In this document: piece by piece, positions 50,275-61,177 of the stretch
Layout: each line of letters begins with the position of its first letter
Numbering within the stretch: position 1 is the first letter of the stretch
From: Skeletonema tropicum
Lineage: Eukaryota; Bacillariophyta; Thalassiosirophyceae; Thalassiosirales; Thalassiosiraceae
Assembly (NCBI GenBank): GCA_037178625.1
Contig: CM074138.1
Location: forward strand, 1,612,001 to 1,676,000
DNA length: 64,000 bases
Reading direction: 5' to 3'
Position numbers and translations under genes: made by a program
The notes under the pieces: model-generated
Told to the model about the DNA's origin: nothing
Database searches by the model: none
The model's input: only the letters and a program-made list of their open reading frames with translations

Positions 50275-51317
50275 TACTTTATACCACCGTCATGGCCCTT
50301 CCGTATACGAGACGTCATCTAGATTCACTTGGCTTTGTTTTCACTGGCATATCAACTTCTGATTACACGTTTATGGACCACAAGATTCATCATGTGGAGT
50401 CATATTCACTCCCGCCGGCTCACACACACATCAGAAGGATGCCCGTCAGAGATGCTGTGAGGAGAGGTTTCATTGCCTCAAGGCACGATTTTGTCGTCAA
50501 TGCAAGAAGTCCATATGTCATGCCATTGGACTTCTCATTTGCTCCAGGGAACCATCGCCTCAGAAAACAAATCGATCTTGTTGTAACCTCCTCGGCGACA
50601 GTCAAAGATACTCTTCACAAATTTGATATAATGCCTTGTATGTCGCACTTCAATGGGATCGATTTCTGCGTTCCAAACTTGCATCGAATCCTCAGAAAAG
50701 AAGCAATGCTGAGATGTCCAAATTGGACGTTGCTTTTGAATAGATACATGCGTATGTATCTGAATGCTTTCTCCCTCCATGAACTGGAACAGATTTCATT
50801 CTTCAACCCGAATGAAGAGAAAGTTAAGTTCGCGGAGCTTGTTTTCAGCGATGTAAGGGAATGTGGTGGCGACCTCCCAAATCAAGATGGGATCTTCTCA
50901 CCGATGTCCATTGATGAGCCAGAACTTAGTGTGAAATACTGCATTATCCTTCACAATATGCTAGTCAAGATTTCGCAGCGTGTAGTAAAGTACAACAAGA
51001 GAGGATTCCATTTCACCGATATCACTGTTGATGAGCTCAATCAAAAGCAGTATCGCGAGAAGGGATTCCATTTCACCGATACCGGTATCACTGTTGACGA
51101 GCTAAGTCAAAAGCAGAGTGCCCCATCGCCACCCAGATACAAAGACGAGCGCAGTCATGTATCGAAGCCGAAGCTGCAAGTCAATACCAGTGACACGGTG
51201 AAGAGGGTAAAGCTATTGCACCGAAAGAACCTGCCTTCTCCCGCCCGTAGAGCAAAATTGAGGAATCTTGACCGAAATGGATTTGACACTTCGCCTTTCT
51301 ATACCCTGTCCCTGTGA

Positions 51318-51726
51318 ATGAAAAGTGAACTGTACCTGACACTGACATCTCTGAGTTGTAACTTGTGCTGTTGTAGGATAAACTATTTTAGCTGATGTAA
51401 TTTGAACATGATAAGGCAGCGTGCTCTAAGACTCAGCAGTGAAGATTATAGGCGTGAGAAAATTGAATTCTCAATCAGCCCCGCGCTGGGTAAACAAACG
51501 GCAGTATCAATGGAGGCACGGTCAATGGCCGCCTCGTTCGGGCAGGACTCTGGCTATATTAGCACTGCTAGAGAGGCGGGATGCAATCAAGCCATAAAAG
51601 CTGAGAAAAGAGAAAATTACTAAATCTCTTTTTCTGCCCACAGGCAAAGGTCTGAGTATCTATCTTGGTGATACATACAACTTATATTTTTACTGCTAGA
51701 GCTGGACCACAATAAAATCCACGGCG
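51318..51726. other. Intergenic, RNR small-subunit promoter region
   Basis: 409 bp. A possible 71-codon frame begins at ATG 51408, with no recognisable content. GAGGCGGGATG at about 51573-51583 is a weak GGCGGGA-type E2F half-match, about 150 bp upstream of the R2 start. Confidence 0.35.
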
Positions 51727-52964
51727 ATGAAGTCGTTTTTGGAATGTTCGTTTGATAATGATAATGGCGGTGCAGATATCATAGCCGAGGTCGCAGACGA
51801 GGAGCCTTTACTAAGGGACAACCCACGCCGCTTTGTGTTGTTCCCCATCCAAGATAACGAGGTAGGTGGGACATGCAATTTGCCCAAATGTTACTTGCAT
51901 ACTCTGCCTCACCTCCCTCTGTATGTCTTCGTACTAGAGATATGGGTCATGTACAAAAAGGCACTAGCTTGTTTCTGGACTACCGAGGAAATTGACCTTT
52001 CCTCCGACCTCAAAGATTGGGAAGGTCTAGCCGACAACGAACGTCATTTCGTCTCCCACGTCCTTGCCTTTTTTGCTGCCTCCGATGGTATTGTCAACGA
52101 GAACCTCTCCAGTAACTTTGCTACTGAGGTGCAAAGCCCTGAGGCACGCTTCTTCTACGGATTTCAAATTGCGGTTGAAAATATTCATAGGTAACAAGAT
52201 GAAAAAAATGTGTAGGCTTTTACATTGGCTCGTACATACACCATTGACACTCACCTGTTTCCTGGTTTCTGGTATATGTTTACATACATTATAATCTACA
52301 CAACATTCAAAGCGAAACCTATTCGTTGTTAATTGACACATACATTAAGGACCAAAAGACCAAGTCTCGTATTCTCAATGCCATCGAGACCATTCCCTGT
52401 GTTCAAAAGAAGGCTCACTGGGCTCTCCGGTGGTGCGACTCCAACAACGCTTCCTTCGCCGAACGTATCATCGCCTTTGCAGCCGTGGAGGGTATCTTTT
52501 TCAGTGGCAGTTTCTGCGCCATCTTTTGGTTGAAGAAGCGTGGTCTCATGCCTGGCCTTTGTTTCTCCAATGAGCTTATCTCGCGTGATGAGGGTCTACA
52601 TTGTGACTTTGCCTGCCTTCTTTACAGCAAGCTCGTGAACAAATTGCCTGTTATCCGTATTGACGAGATTATAACTAATGCTGTCCAGATCGAGAAGGAG
52701 TTTGTGGTGGAGGCCCTTCCTGTTTCCCTGATTGGTATGAACGGAGACCTCATGTGCCAGTACATTGAGTTCTGTGCTGATCGTTTGTTGGCTGCCCTTG
52801 GATGCCCCAAGCAATACGGAGCTGCCAATCCATTTGAATGGATGGAGATGATCAGTCTGCAGGGGAAAACTAACTTCTTCGAGAGGCGCGTTGGAGAGTA
52901 TGCTAAGAGTGGTGTTGGTGTAGCCCAGGAGGATCAAGTGTTCAGCCTCGACGCAGACTTCTGA
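51727..52964 (+). CDS. RNR2: Ribonucleotide reductase small subunit (class I, R2)
   Basis: Three exons: 51727-51861, 51940-52190 and 52313-52964, 345 aa. Splicing of the first 78-bp intron gives the expected [10 protein letters not shown] in place of a 26-residue insert; the intron length is divisible by three and has no in-frame stop. The second intron (122 bp) joins ENIH to [14 protein letters not shown]. Diiron ligands lie in [46 protein letters not shown] and [17 protein letters not shown]. The C-terminus QVFSLDADF is the R1-binding tail. R2 generates the tyrosyl radical for the R1 subunit encoded upstream in divergent orientation. Confidence 0.95.
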
Positions 52965-53281
52965 ATTACTCCTATATCTCCCTAATATAGTGCGCTGTTC
53001 GATCATCACTGAATGCTGATTAGTAGTCTTTCTTTAGTTTATGTTGTTGTATACGATCTTGACATATTAGTCTCACGCTTATAGCATCAAATTTGAATAT
53101 ATCAATAGCACACAAGTTGGATCCTCAATCAGGCCGATGAAATAAGCCTCAGCAGTATAATATCCGACATCTCTTGCAACCATGACACCAAAACAGCACT
53201 TGACTGGAACCTGTGATCGGACTTCAAATAGGTATTGTACTTGTTGCCACAAAAGAGAGGCCAAGCGACTTCCCTGATGCA

Positions 53282-53590
53282 TGGACTTAGGTTTGATGTA
53301 AGTCCCAAAAACTCAATTTGAAAAAAGTTCATACCAATTCCGTCCAAGGTAGATTTGAAATTGAAGTTAATCGTGGACTCAGGTTTGATGGTACTGAGTC
53401 CCAAAAACTCAATTTGAAAAAAGTTCACACCACTTCCGCCCTGTACATCTTGTAAAAGGTAGCAGACCCCAGAATCAAAACAAAGGGTGAGAACCCTACC
53501 TTAGGACTACTATTGAATAATATGCTGCTTGCTTTGATTTGGGGTTGGCCGATCCGAGCTTGGCTCATAAATCCGATTTGCTTTGTTCTC
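53282..53590 (-). repeat. Right copy of 308-bp inverted repeat
   Basis: The reverse-complement match to 43342-43649 (see left copy). The two repeats bound 9.63 kb containing the H3 variant, both RNR subunits and the split nucleotidyltransferase-like gene. The outer edge (53590) is 65 bp before the start of the MORN gene. Confidence 0.9.
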
Positions 53591-53654
53591 AAAGAAGACA
53601 TCATTGGCTGCATCGTCATCAACATCTGTCGGTATTATTTCACTTAACTTCAAA

Positions 53655-54005
53655 ATGAAGATTCATTATTCTGGTGGACTATACAGCGGTTCTGTTCGTA
53701 AGACGAAGTTGCGCAACAGCAGAGGAAAAGGAAAGGGCATGGCAAAGCACCGTTTCATTCCACACGGATGGGGCGTTTACGAGTTCAAGAGCGATGTAAA
53801 ATACACGGGATTGTTCCGCGATGGATTCGAACACGGATGGGGCTGCCTAACTTGGTCGAATGGAGACTCGTACACGTGCTACTTCCGAAAAGGTAGACCT
53901 GAAGCATCCTCATTGAAGCTTGTCAGAGAAGCTAAAAAATTGAAGACACAAGTTTCGAAACTGACTGCCACTTTGATTGAATACCAAAACAAGCAAGACA
54001 TCTGA
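53655..54005 (+). CDS. Small MORN-repeat protein
   Basis: 116 aa from ATG 53655 (MKIHYSGGLYSGSVRKTK); the frame is open upstream without an ATG. Two to three MORN-type units are visible (YSGGLYSGSV; HGWGVYEFKSDVKYTGLFRD; GFEHGWGCLTWSNGDSYTCY), then a helical Lys-rich tail. MORN repeats mediate membrane-lipid or protein contacts, often in cytoskeletal scaffolds. The last ~15 codons plus the 3' flank are duplicated downstream. An upstream exon lost to, or replaced by, the adjacent inverted repeat cannot be excluded. Confidence 0.72.
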   Translation: MKIHYSGGLYSGSVRKTKLRNSRGKGKGMAKHRFIPHGWGVYEFKSDVKYTGLFRDGFEHGWGCLTWSNGDSYTCYFRKGRPEASSLKLVREAKKLKTQVSKLTATLIEYQNKQDI

Positions 54006-54261
54006 GAGAAGCTGCACAAGCTAGAAGTAACTATGTATTAATGCCATTTACCTATCCAAAATGTGCCACATCTATGTAACACGAATAGAAGGCGATCAAC
54101 AACACTAAATAGTTTAACCTACACAATATTTTGCAATGACTGCCACTTTGATTGAATACCAAAACAAGCAAGACATCTGAGAGAAGCTGCACAAGCTAGA
54201 AGTAACTATGTATTAATGCCATTTACCTATCCAAAATGTGCCACATCTATGTAACACGAAT
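53962..54261 (+). repeat. 125-bp direct duplication of the MORN gene 3' end
   Basis: 53962-54086 and 54137-54261 appear identical, offset by 175 bp. The unit includes the final codons, the stop and the 3' flank. The second copy therefore holds an orphan coding tail. A shorter ACAATATTTTGCAATG word is shared at 54123 and about 54388, suggesting one more degenerate unit. Confidence 0.85.
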
Positions 54262-54480
54262 GATATTATAAATTATATATATGTATATTTGGTGCTGGAG
54301 CCGTGGCCGTGGCAGTGTTGGTTGGACGGAATGCACCCCTGGCGTTAGTTGATCCGCGAGAGAGGGCGACACATGTTTAACCCGAACAATATTTTGCAAT
54401 GGCTTTGATAGATGACATGGGGAAAGACGCACGCAATAAATCCAACAATTTCACAGTGAGAGTTCTCTCTTCGTAATCTA

Positions 54481-55112
54481 TCACGGAGGTAAATCACTTT
54501 TGTCTCTTCTGCTGCTGGGTGCAGATGTCGATCCAAATCCACCAACACCACGTTGTGTCTCTGTCAATTCGTCAACCTGCACTGCATGAACCATTGAAAT
54601 TCTTTCGAGGATTAATTGGGCAATGCGATCTCCAATGTAAACATGAAAATCCTCATGACCGAAATTGAAGAGAACCACACCTACATTTCCTCGATCTGTT
54701 TAAAAAATATATGAATATGAAATTTTGAGATGGGTTACAATGAAATAAGCGAGGCTGTTAATTTGTACTTCAATTTTAGCTTACAGTCAGCATCGACAAC
54801 TCCAGCACCACAGCCGATCATTCTCTTAACAGCAACACCACTACATAATACACAACAGAACAAAACGCAGGAATTAATATGAATGCATGATAACATAGCA
54901 CACAATATCGAGCATTGTCGGACTTGCCTCCTTGGAGCGATACGGGCATAAGTTCCCTCTGGACAGGCAACACTCAAGTCAGTTTTAATAACTGCCATCC
55001 CCCCAGCAGGTACGACTTTAGGCTCCGCTGCACATAAATCAAACCCAGCAGATTCGGGTGACCAGCGAGTTGGCATAGTGGCATTAGGACTGAGGAGTTT
55101 TACCAATAGCAT
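54481..55112 (-). CDS. DUT: dUTPase (dUTP diphosphatase)
   Basis: Exons on the minus strand: 54928-55112, 54785-54840 and 54481-54695, giving 151 aa, the normal trimeric dUTPase length. All five motifs are present: [58 protein letters not shown] and [10 protein letters not shown]. The first intron (54841-54927) needs a GC donor (AG|GCAAGT) to restore the invariant Ser of motif II; the second (54696-54784) is GT-AG. It hydrolyses dUTP to dUMP, preventing uracil incorporation and feeding thymidylate synthesis. The frame stays open upstream to 55427 without an ATG, so the start is ATG 55112 unless an extra exon encodes a targeting sequence. Confidence 0.92.
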
Positions 55113-55469
55113 GATGGGAGGTGTGGAAACAATGTAATAGAAGGCTGGAGATGTATCGCCATCTGCGGAAGTTAGATAGCTGAATAGGGTGGGGGCGGCT
55201 CTGGAGAGATAGACGAGATCTTCTTCATAGGACTGATCAAGCCAAACGAACGGTTCCCGGAAAAAAGGGTCCGTCCCCACCTCCTCTGTCCCGCGTCCGG
55301 TCGAGCTGCTGCGTACTAATACATCATTACACGCAAAAAATCTTTTTGAATACAATACACATATCACATCAAAGCACGCAATGGTGCTGAGCCATCCTAT
55401 TGTGCTCGAAGCAACTAACGGTTCCAAACAAACATCGTCATTTTAGGTTCATCTTGCCTTGTAATAATT

Positions 55470-57662
55470 ATGAATAGCATGATTTCATCTAGTACACAGT
55501 GGGAAACGGCGTTGCCAACACCACCATCCACCAGAGGCAGGCTGCATCGACAAATTTACATTGCGATCGCATCTTCCCTCGGCCTATTTGTCACTAGCAC
55601 ATTTATTCTCAGTACCTACATTCCATCACCGACGGAGTTTCATCACCATGATAGCAATGCAGCATTTCATCATTCGGTAGCGCGAGTTGTGGGTGGTCAT
55701 CAGCTACATGGACGTCGTTTCGAAGAGCCCAAAGGACAGTTAAGGAGGAAAAATGACATGAGAGATGCACACGAAGAAATAAGAATACCAGATTCTTCTA
55801 AATCTGCACAGGAGGACGATGGCAGCGACAATCATGATGATAATGAAAAGAATGACAGCAATGATGACAATAATTTTGAAGCTGATGATAAAGAAGAGGT
55901 GCCCAACTACGTTCAAAATGACGATGCGAACCGAGCAGGAAATTCAGAGTCACGATCTGGAGATACTGAATTACAAGAAGAGCGATCCTCTTCTGACAAA
56001 GACGATAATGAAAGTATTGAAAATGAATTTCAGGAAGACGGATCTTCATCTGACAAAGGCGACGATGAGAGTATTGAAAATGAGTTACAGGAAGATGGAT
56101 CTTCATCTGACAAAGATTATAATGAGAGTATTGAGATGAGTCCACGCCACAGTGGAGATGAAGTTCAAGCAGAAAAAGATCAGAAAGCTGCAACAACCGA
56201 CGAGGGAAAGGAGCCACCTCAAATATTTCACATTCTTGAAACACGATTTATGCAAAATCAGCCTGATCTAGTGGAACTCGCCAAGGCAAGACTTCAACTT
56301 TTTGAGGCAATCTGCTTACCAACTGTTGTTCAACAAACTGCGTGGGGGAATTTTCTTTGGATCATACGAACAGATCCAGATTTGCACGTGGATATACGTC
56401 GAGAGCTTGTTGAGATGCTGGATAAGAAGGGGGCACTAAGTACAAAGCAGAGCGGCGAAATTGGGGAGCGTGCTCTGACGTATGTGATCGGGAGCAATGA
56501 CAACTACATTGTCGCTAATAGTACCACTGTAAACCCGCAAATTCGGCCGTTTGATATTCATGACATGTTTTCTAACATGCTAACCAAACCTGACAAGATA
56601 TTCGCTGGTAATGTTGAGCATCTAAAGTCAACATTGGAGGGATTGTCATCCAAGGCGAAAGATGTCGTGATGTGGACTAGACTAGATGCCGATGATGGAT
56701 TATCTGTCGATTTCTTGAAGTATATCCAAGATCAGATGATAAGGTATTTCATACCGGACAAAGCGAAAGATATCATTGTAGGTGAGAAAGAGAAGAAGAA
56801 GGATAATCACGACGAAGAGGATAAGTTAGATTTTAGGCAAAGTGATAGCGAAGATGAAGAAAATGACACGGTGGATAAGACGGTGAAATCTTCTCCGTAC
56901 TCGCCTCCAAATTGGATGTACTGGTGCGGAGGGCAAAACATTGATTGGTTCCTTACAGACCCCATTCATGACCCAACGCATGATGCTGGTATTGTTTATC
57001 CTGTATTACATGACAATGTATGCGTGACGCCTGGTATAACAGTATCCATTCGTGGGGACATAAAGCCAGCACTTGTACCCAAATTAGATCATGACAAAAT
57101 TGTTTCCTATTTGGATGAGGTGGGCGGTGAAGCATGCAATAGAACAGGTGTTGTACAAGACGACGATGAAGTCCCAGATGATGGTAGCTGCTTTCAAATG
57201 ATTCATGGTTGGACGCATGCTGTCCGTTCTCGCACTCCCACTTCTGCTGGCATGATGGGAGTAAATCCTGACGATAACCAATTGAAGATGGTGAAACGCA
57301 ACAAGAGCATAAAGAAGAAGCTGTGGCGAGAAATGCACAAACACTTTCTTTTGAATGATGATGATTTGAGAAAGACCAACACTTACTTTGCAAAGCATGT
57401 GTATGATATTGCTGAGGAGAATGCGAGAGGTCAATGTACCAATGGTCACTCTTGCAAGGTGAGTTGCTGTTCTGACTTAATATTTTTGTTCTTGACTTAG
57501 CAGTGTCATTTCAATTTAATCTTTACCTTGCTTTCTCTTGCACGCACAAACAAGACTTCGAGTAAAGACAGGCTCCAGCAGTATGTGGATTTAAGAGGAG
57601 AGGCTGACAGAGGCTTTGATGTTGTTGACGGCATCATAATAAGACAAGCATTATCAGCATAG
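55470..57662 (+). CDS. Type II membrane protein, putative rhamnosyltransferase-like
   Basis: Exons 55470-57458 and 57555-57662, joined in phase 0 over a 96-bp intron; 698 aa. A membrane anchor lies at about residues 26-50 (IYIAIASSLGLFVTSTFILS), followed by a long acidic disordered stem with three 24-residue repeats (LQEDGSSSDKGDDESIENE type). The C-terminal domain starts at HILETRFMQNQPDLVELAKA and RLQLFEAICLPTVVQQT, with GNFLWIIRTDPDLH and VVMWTRLDADDGLSVDFLKY, matching the Pfam putative rhamnosyl transferase family (DUF3118 type). LDADDG is a DxD-like nucleotide-sugar site. A Golgi glycosyltransferase role is likely; the sugar specificity is inferred from the family name only. Confidence 0.75.
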
Positions 57663-58143
57663 CATCATTAAATAAAATAAAACACATTAACCTCCTAATT
57701 TACAAGCCACGCATCATTGTTTCATTTATGTAGTCGCATGGCTAAAATCTGAGAGAATTCATAATCATATTTTCTTTCACAAGATAAAATTGTTTCCAAA
57801 TCAACAGCAGTGCTTGACAGAGGGCAATCATGCTCGTCAAATATCTACTTTTCCCACACAATCACTCAAACAACAGTCTTGGGAACATTACTTTAGAAAA
57901 AATCAGGCTTCATTCCTTGATAAGAGCAACCTTCACGAATAGTTCGTGCAGGAGCTTTTTCCGCTCTGGGTCAAGGACCAACTTCATCTTAACTAACATT
58001 ACCCCCTTCCATTGTAGAGAAATAGGTTTGGTTTCATTATCTTCTTTGAGCAACCTCTAGCGAAAACGAGGAACTTTTTCCACTCATCCGAAGGAATTTC
58101 TTTTTTTATTTTGTGATCAAATATGAAGACTCTTCTATAATAT
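57663..58143. other. Convergent intergenic region
   Basis: 481 bp between two converging 3' ends; AT-rich, with no gene supported. Confidence 0.4.
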
Positions 58144-59037
58144 TTACAGTTCATCGCTTCCGTTGGCAGCCTTGGCAGCAGCAGTCTTGACAGACTTCAT
58201 CAATCCAAGACCAGATGCCTTCACCTCAGCAATCTTGGCATCCTTCTCTGAGGAGAGGGATGAGTACTTCTCCTGAAGCTTCTGAACCTCAGCCTTGAAT
58301 TCAGCCTCAGCATCCTCCAACTTCTTCTCCTCGGTAGAAATGGCGGCTTCCAAATCTTCGGCACTCAAATCCTGGTACTTCTTGATCTGAGCCTTCTTGT
58401 CATCGTCGCAAAGGTCAATATTCTTAACGGAGCACATGGGCTTGAGGTTCTCGGTGGCGAAGTTCTTGAGGTCGTCGTAAGTACGTCCTCCCTACAATGA
58501 AAATAATACAAAATTGAATTCATGTTGAGATAAGAAAAATGCTAGCAACAAAGCAATGACAGCCGCACTTCCATTGTGTGAATTCTTACCTGGTAGTCCT
58601 GGAGGTCAGAGGGATCTCCCCACTTGAGGGTGGGGTATCCACGGACACCATTTTGATCGCAAAGCTCCTTTCCGCCGGCAGTACAGTCAACATCGGCCAC
58701 CAATTGAGTGGCAGATCCCTCGAAGTCTGCGATGAGCTTGTCCCAATCGGGCTTTAGCTTCTTGCAGTGTCCGCACTGTAATTTTATAGTAAGGAAGAGT
58801 GATATTGGATCATTGTTTAGCAAGACAAATACGCAAATTTATATTCAGACCAGCCCACGCCAGCTGCCAATGCTGCATGGCCAAGCAACAATTTATTTTT
58901 CAACTCACCCAAGGAGCGAAGAACTTGAGGAAGACGGACTTTCCGTCGGTCTCAGCCTCGTAGTTATCAGGGGTGAGCTCGATGGCAGAAGCGGAGGATG
59001 CCGCAAGGGCAAGGAAGAAGGCAGCTTGTTTCATCAT
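58144..59037 (-). CDS. ER thioredoxin/PDI-like protein with SDEL retention signal
   Basis: Exons on the minus strand: 58909-59037, 58590-58775 and 58144-58491 (introns of 133 and 98 bp), 220 aa. Signal peptide MMKQAAFFLALAASSASAIE; thioredoxin domain ELTPDNYEAETDGKSVFLKF, then FAPW joined exactly at the splice site to CGHCKKLKPDWDKL, so the active site is WCGHC; the cis-Pro region is GVRGYPTLKWGD. A ~100-residue coiled helical tail rich in Glu/Lys/Ala ends in SDEL. It is a single-domain disulfide oxidoreductase of the ER lumen with an ERp29/PDI-D-like helical extension. The second exon begins directly with the CGHC motif. Codon use is strongly biased, suggesting high expression. An earlier in-frame ATG at 59124 would hide the signal peptide. 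Confidence 0.92.
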
Positions 59038-59353
59038 GGTTGTTATTGTTGTTGGTGTTGGTGTTTTGTTTTGTGTGGACGTGCGTGGCTGGAGTGAAAG
59101 ATTTTTTTTGGATCTTGCGTTCATTCGGGATTGAGAAAGGATTGAGAATCTTGGTCATTCTTTGGCTTTCGGCGAAATGGCAGGGCTGCAGGGCAAGCTC
59201 ACTTATTTATTGACAGTTTAGCTGCTCTTTTTACCCTTATTACATCAATAAAGATCACTGTTAGAGGGTAATTTGACGGGCTTTTGTCCCTAAATGCGAC
59301 TTTTTTCTTTTTGTTTGATAAGCCCCTTTCCACGCTGGAATTTGAATGCTGAT

Positions 59354-59439
59354 GAAACGGTTCACATTTGTGTGTTTATGAATCTGAAACGGTTCACCCT
59401 TGTGTGTTTTTGATACAGTCGTATTCTGAAACGGTTCAC
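59354..59439. promoter_or_regulatory. Three GAAACGGTTCAC repeats upstream of the PDI-like gene
   Basis: GAAACGGTTCAC occurs at 59354-59365, 59386-59397 and 59428-59439, each followed by TTGTGTGTTT or a close variant. The array is 320-400 bp upstream of the ER oxidoreductase start. It may be a cis-regulatory cluster or a short tandem repeat decaying between mobile elements. Confidence 0.5.
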
Positions 59440-61177
59440 ACTTGTGTTTTTCTCATTGTATCATTCCCCTTGTCTCTGTAGGTGTAAGAGGCTGTCTTTG
59501 CGCTCTACACACGAGACGGATTTTTTTCTACAATCACACAAAAATCCGTAATTGTGTCTCTGCGCTCTGAAACGCTCGTGCACACGAGAATACAAGAGAG
59601 AACACACGAGATAACACTCATCTAAGAAGGACCTAAAAAGATACTAAACAGTCACACTTTTCTCACAACGACTCATCACAAAATCACAATTTTACCATGA
59701 CAGCACTGATCGATAACACAAGTACAATGCCTTTAACACCGGCAACCTTACGTCTACCAAACCCAAAATATTGTATTTAGACCAATTTTCAACGCAGAAT
59801 CGAATGGTCCCATCATTTGTACCGATATTAAGTGTGTGACGACGTATTGCTCACTAAATAGTACGTTTCCGTATTTCGACCGAGCGTCAAATGGTCAATA
59901 CGGGTCATTTATTCCATGTTATCATTCAACCAATGGGTCATTACCCTCATATATCCTTCATATAACTATCCTATAGGAGTTTCAAATGTTTTTGGTGAGG
60001 AGTCATCCATATTACTCTCATTATTTACCTACTGAACGCACATCACCGGCACCCCACAATATGTTGCAAGGGTCTTAGATGATCCCAAATAATATGATAC
60101 CAGCACCTATGCCACAATATCTCATTATTCAATGATATTTCAACCGTTATATGGAGAAATAACACTGTGGATGAGCTGATCTGAGGTGATACAGGACAAC
60201 AATGTAACTCTTTGGATTGTGATTGCAGGGTATGGCTGATAAATTTGTTGCATATTTATACTCTTTACGAAGTAATCTAGCCATCATGACATTATGAAGC
60301 CATTCTCCATGATAGTGAAGCGCATATGATCAGTTGGTGTTTAACATTATTGGAGTGAGTGACAGTTTGTGCATGTTCTTTGGAATTATTTGATCTGAAC
60401 AACAATACACAATTCAACTATAATGAGCTGACATTCTTTGTATATAGATGGAGGACACCAAACTATTGTCCCCCCTCGCTCTCAATAGTGTAAATCCAAA
60501 CTCTTTCGCTTGGTATATCGTCTCTGTCCGTTTTATTGCGTCATTAACCACCCAACAGATGTGTGGATAGCATGATCACCTCCTCCAAAATAGGTAGATA
60601 ACACGGATAATTTTGGTAGAAACAGTTTTTGAGAACCAGCCTGAGCGGCAAATCAAAGATGATTATTGTGTTGATCATTGGGGGTAGCGGTGTCAGTAAC
60701 AGAGCGGCAACACACCATTAAATATAACGATGACATCGTCGGCAGCATCGTCCGAGCACAGGCGAGTCGGTCTAATATAACGTATCAAATGAGACCTACG
60801 ACCGCCCAATAATTCTACAATGTTGCAGATACCTTCCTTACATATCATAAGACGATTTACGCCACGGCTTGCATTGATTTGTTGCGTTATCCGCCTTACA
60901 TTTCATGTGCATAAATAATAAATGCTTCGATCGATGTCCTCATTTTCGACACAAAACGCTATATTTTGAATAATACCCCACCTACAACGCCGACCGGCAG
61001 CTCTAACGGAAGCTCATAACATAGGCAAACGCATTGTGGCCGGAGGTTGTGGTGGCTGGTCAGCTAGGGGTGTAGAAGTGCCATGATGGGAGGGCATAGG
61101 GGGTGTTTGATAGATTCGTGTGGCCGTACAAAATTGTACAAAATCTCGTGTGAGCTGGCCACATCTCACACGAGATC

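Larger units (their letters stand above)
47914..51317 (+). pseudogene. Nucleotidyltransferase-like gene split by a transposon
   Basis: The 5' part (47914-48291, 126 codons) starts MDSLMSIRELSLQLASFLTP, F-box-like, then a GS...DxD pattern (VIAGSLIVQAV, ASDIDLY) typical of the nucleotidyltransferase fold. The 3' part (50277-51317, 346 codons) continues with KIHHVESYSLPP, RKQIDLVVTS and FDIMPCMSHFNGIDFCVPN, and ends with two tandem GFHFTD-ITVDEL units. The parts are separated by a 1983-bp TIR element at a TA site. Removing the element plus one TA joins them in frame into 472 codons. The family resembles multicopy stramenopile proteins I recall, but its activity is unknown. As it stands, the 5' part reads into the element and stops at 48540 (208 aa). 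An ATG at 50292 could start a separate C-terminal product. Confidence 0.7.

Noticed and set aside
43342..55112. RNR, dUTPase and H3 block as an integrated large DNA virus
   Set aside because: Such viruses carry these gene types, but here RNR1, RNR2 and dUTPase all have typical host-like spliceosomal introns and no capsid, polymerase or packaging gene is present.
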